Part shown: positions 62,281 through 64,000 of the stretch, one piece after another
Position numbering within the stretch: position 1 is the first letter of the stretch
How the letters are laid out: each line of letters begins with the position of its first letter
Assembly: GCF_000622225.1 (NCBI RefSeq)
Contig: NZ_JHWD01000019.1
Location: 1 to 64,000 of the forward strand
Direction of reading: 5' to 3'
Origin: Roseomonas mucosa ATCC BAA-692
GTDB lineage: Bacteria; Pseudomonadota; Alphaproteobacteria; Acetobacterales; Acetobacteraceae
Length of the DNA: 64,000 bases
The notes under the pieces: generated by a model
What the model saw: the letters and a program-made list of their open reading frames with translations, nothing else
What the model was told of the DNA's origin: nothing
Databases searched by the model: none
Program-made: the position numbers and the translations under genes

Positions 62281-62373
62281 CGCGTTGCGCTGTCCCGAGG
62301 GAGAGGCTCCGCCTCTCGCCCCGGCCCCCCTCTCCGCCAGGACCCTGCGGGCCCTGGACCCGGTTCGCTGGCG
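62281..62373 (+). repeat. Intergenic repeat, partial copy D1
   Basis: Half-length copy in the reference orientation: hairpin 1 as GAGAGGC/GCCTCTC near 62301-62317 and hairpin 2 as CCAGGACCC/GGGCCCTGG (62337-62357). It stops near TTCGCTGGCGCC, where the inverted full copy D2 begins. Its sequence is closest to copy B. Confidence 0.65.
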
Positions 62374-62612
62374 CCGATGGTGGCCGTCATCCTGCGGTCC
62401 GATCCCTGGGAGCCGGTGGAGACACCGGGCTCCCGAAGAGAAGAAAGACACCCCGTCCGCGCCGGTGGCATCGGCAGTCCGCCGAAGAGCGCGGCTCTCC
62501 GGCGCGATCCGGCAACAGGGAGAACCAACGAATGGGAGGTCCAGGAACCTCAGGTTCCTGGCGGATAAGGGGGGCACGGAGGAAAAGGCGGAGCCTTGTC
62601 CCCCCGGCACAG
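62374..62612 (-). repeat. Intergenic three-hairpin repeat, copy D2
   Basis: Full copy on the minus strand, closest to copy C. Hairpin 1 is AAGGC/GCCTT (62585-62597), hairpin 2 is CCAGGAACC/GGTTCCTGG (62541-62561), and hairpin 3 is GCCGAAGAGC/GCTCTCCGGC (62481-62503, one mismatch). With D1 it fills most of the 448-bp gap between the prp regulator and the next gene; nothing else is seen there. D1 and D2 are head to head and belong to different subtypes. Confidence 0.75.
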
Positions 62613-62705
62613 AGCCGCGCTGGATCACCCTCGGAACGGAGGGTCTTTCCGTTCCCGGCCGTCCTCTGCCACCCTGCCGCTCCTCGCAGCATGGAGTGCC
62701 AGCGC

Positions 62706-63929
62706 ATGACGGACAGGATGACCGATTGCCCCGAGGAGGTCGGGCTTTCCGGCGACCGGCTGGCGCGCGTGGATGCCTGGCGTGAGGCGCAGGTGCGGGA
62801 CGGCAGGCTGGCCGGGGCCACCACGCTGGTGATGCGGCGCGGGCGGGTGGCGCATCTCGGCTGCTCGGGCCTCGCCGACATCGCGCGCGGTGTGCCGATG
62901 GCGCTGGACAGCATCCTGCGCATCTATTCGATGACCAAGCCGCTCACCAGCGTGGCCATCATGATGCTCTACGAGGAAGGGCGCTTCCAGCTCGACGATC
63001 CGGTCACGCGCTTCCTGCCCTGCTTCCGGGACATGCGCGTCTTCACCACCGGCAGCCGCGGCAGCTACGAGACCGTGCCGGCGGAACGCGACATCACCTT
63101 CCGCGACCTGCTGACGCACACCTCCGGCCTGACCTACGGCATGATGCACGCCAACATGGTCGATGCCCTGTACCGGGAGCGGGGCGTGGACTTCCAGACC
63201 TCGGATCGCAGCCTGGGCGAGGTGGTGGAGACCGCGGCCTCGCTGCCGCTGCTGGCGCAGCCGGGGCGGGAATGGAACTACTCCATCGCCACGGATGTGC
63301 TGGGGCACCTGGTGGCCGTCATCTCCGGCCAGGACTTCGGCGATTTCCTGCGGGAGCGCGTCATCGGGCCGCTCGGCATGGCGGACACGGATTTCCATGT
63401 GCCGGAGGCGAAGCTCCCGCGCTTCGCCGCCAACTACCGGCGCGGCGAGGAGGGCGGCGTCGCGCTGCTGGAGGACCCGCGGGACAGCCGCTTCGGCCGC
63501 CCGCGCCGGATCTGCTCCGGCGGCGGCGGGCTGGTCTCGACCGTGGGCGACTATGCGCGCTTCTGCCGCTTCCTGCTGAACAAGGGGGAACTGGACGGCA
63601 CCCGCCTGCTCGGCCGCAAGACGGTGGAGCTGATGATGACCAACCACCTGCGCGGCGACATGGCGGCGATGGGACAGCCCCGGTTTTCCGAAAGCACCTA
63701 CGAGGGCGTCGGCTTCGGCCTGGGCTTCTCCGTGATGCTCGATCCGGCGCGGGCGCAGATCCTGGGCACGCCGGGGGAATGCGCCTGGGGCGGCGCGGCC
63801 AGCACGGCCTTCTGGGTCGATCCGGCGGAGGAGATAGCGGTGATCCTGCTGACCCAGCTCATGCCTTCCTCGGCCTATCCGCTGCGGCGGGAGCTGCGGG
63901 TGCTGACCTACCAAGCGATCATCGACTGA
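62706..63929 (+). CDS. Beta-lactamase-fold serine hydrolase (class C-like esterase family)
   Basis: 407 residues. The catalytic SxxK is in RIYSMTKPLTSVAIMMLYEEG, the tyrosine motif in REWNYSIATDVLGHLVAVISG, and the third motif region is the Gly-rich CAWGGAASTAFWVDP. FRDLLTHTSGLTYGM is a family hallmark. There is no signal peptide, so a cytoplasmic esterase or peptidase is more likely than a resistance beta-lactamase. ATG 62706 has GGAG 9 bp upstream; an ATG 5 codons earlier is possible. Confidence 0.92.
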   Translation: MTDRMTDCPEEVGLSGDRLARVDAWREAQVRDGRLAGATTLVMRRGRVAHLGCSGLADIARGVPMALDSILRIYSMTKPLTSVAIMMLYEEGRFQLDDPVTRFLPCFRDMRVFTTGSRGSYETVPAERDITFRDLLTHTSGLTYGMMHANMVDALYRERGVDFQTSDRSLGEVVETAASLPLLAQPGREWNYSIATDVLGHLVAVISGQDFGDFLRERVIGPLGMADTDFHVPEAKLPRFAANYRRGEEGGVALLEDPRDSRFGRPRRICSGGGGLVSTVGDYARFCRFLLNKGELDGTRLLGRKTVELMMTNHLRGDMAAMGQPRFSESTYEGVGFGLGFSVMLDPARAQILGTPGECAWGGAASTAFWVDPAEEIAVILLTQLMPSSAYPLRRELRVLTYQAIID

Positions 63930-63943
63930 GCGGGAGCGGGGAC

Positions 63944-64000
63944 ATGAGCGACAGGACCTATGGCACCTGGTACCGGGACACGTCGCGGGAGGCGGCGATG
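63944..64000 (+). CDS. Start of a coding region cut by the window edge
   Basis: ATG with GGGAG and GGG upstream, 14 bp after the hydrolase stop. The first 19 residues (MSDRTYGTWYRDTSREAAM) stay open to the window end. Too short to assign a family. It is probably in one operon with the beta-lactamase-fold hydrolase. Confidence 0.6.
   Translation, partial: MSDRTYGTWYRDTSREAAM

Noticed and set aside
62706-63929. Antibiotic-resistance beta-lactamase
   Set aside because: No signal peptide, and the sequence is closer to cytoplasmic serine esterases of the same fold.

Overview
The window is a very GC-rich alphaproteobacterial chromosome segment, most likely from the Acetobacteraceae (Roseomonas-like). 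This is inferred from gene content: orphan Bug/TctC solute receptors, an ScfR-type regulated methylcitrate cluster, and a chemosensory cluster like those of Rhodospirillales. There is no rRNA, IS element, prophage, plasmid function or CRISPR array. One tRNA gene is present, tRNA-Leu(UAA).

Layout. 0.3-1.8 kb: a YqjI-like PadR repressor and a YqjH-like ferric-siderophore reductase, with twin palindromic operators, divergent from lepA (2.0-3.8). 4.0-5.6: a Bug receptor and a single-domain response regulator. 5.9-10.8: hemH, hemC and katA on the minus strand, divergent from oxyR; a strong hairpin plus T-run lies between katA and hemC. 11.2-16.1: a second Bug receptor, a membrane diguanylate cyclase, kdgD and its FadR-type regulator. 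16.4-18.8: two coupled small secreted proteins of unknown function, then fructose-bisphosphate aldolase. 19.1-26.8: a PHB-depolymerase-family esterase with a ribbon-helix-helix protein, an S9 peptidase, an oligopeptide-type receptor with a GMC oxidoreductase, and a Crp/Fnr regulator. 27.0-29.5: a small secreted three-repeat protein, an MFS carrier and a DUF805 protein. 29.7-34.3: a TonB-dependent siderophore receptor operon (receptor, small membrane protein, PepSY reductase, DUF3325) behind a Fur-like palindrome. 34.3-37.8: a NYN/LOTUS protein, a YihY membrane protein and an RlmM-like methyltransferase.

38.3-50.1 is the most striking block: cheW, cheR-TPR, cheW, mcp, cheA-REC, cheB and two hybrid histidine kinases. 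Most joints are ATGA or GTGA overlaps. It has the parts list of the Wsp system and of the Rhodospirillum Che3 cluster. The diguanylate cyclase that ends wsp operons is replaced by two kinases carrying receiver domains, one of which has lost its phosphoacceptor. No flagellar or pilus gene is nearby. 50.2-53.3: a GntR regulator coupled to a 2-hydroxyacid dehydrogenase, then a branched-chain-amino-acid-type receptor. 53.4-56.8: a large SGNH/DUF4214 protein and an SH3b membrane protein. 57.1-62.3: prpD-prpC-prpB (2-methylcitrate cycle) divergent from its ScfR-type regulator. 62.7-64.0: a beta-lactamase-fold hydrolase and the start of a further gene.

A family of about 240-270 bp non-coding repeats recurs in the intergenic gaps: at 1-270, 5588-5825, 10873-11140, 18905-19060 and 62374-62612, with fragments at 11175-11225, 53367-53392 and 62281-62373. 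Copies sit mostly between convergent genes. They share three hairpins in fixed order, and at least one hairpin shows compensatory base changes. This family and the remodelled chemosensory cluster are the best candidates for undescribed biology here.
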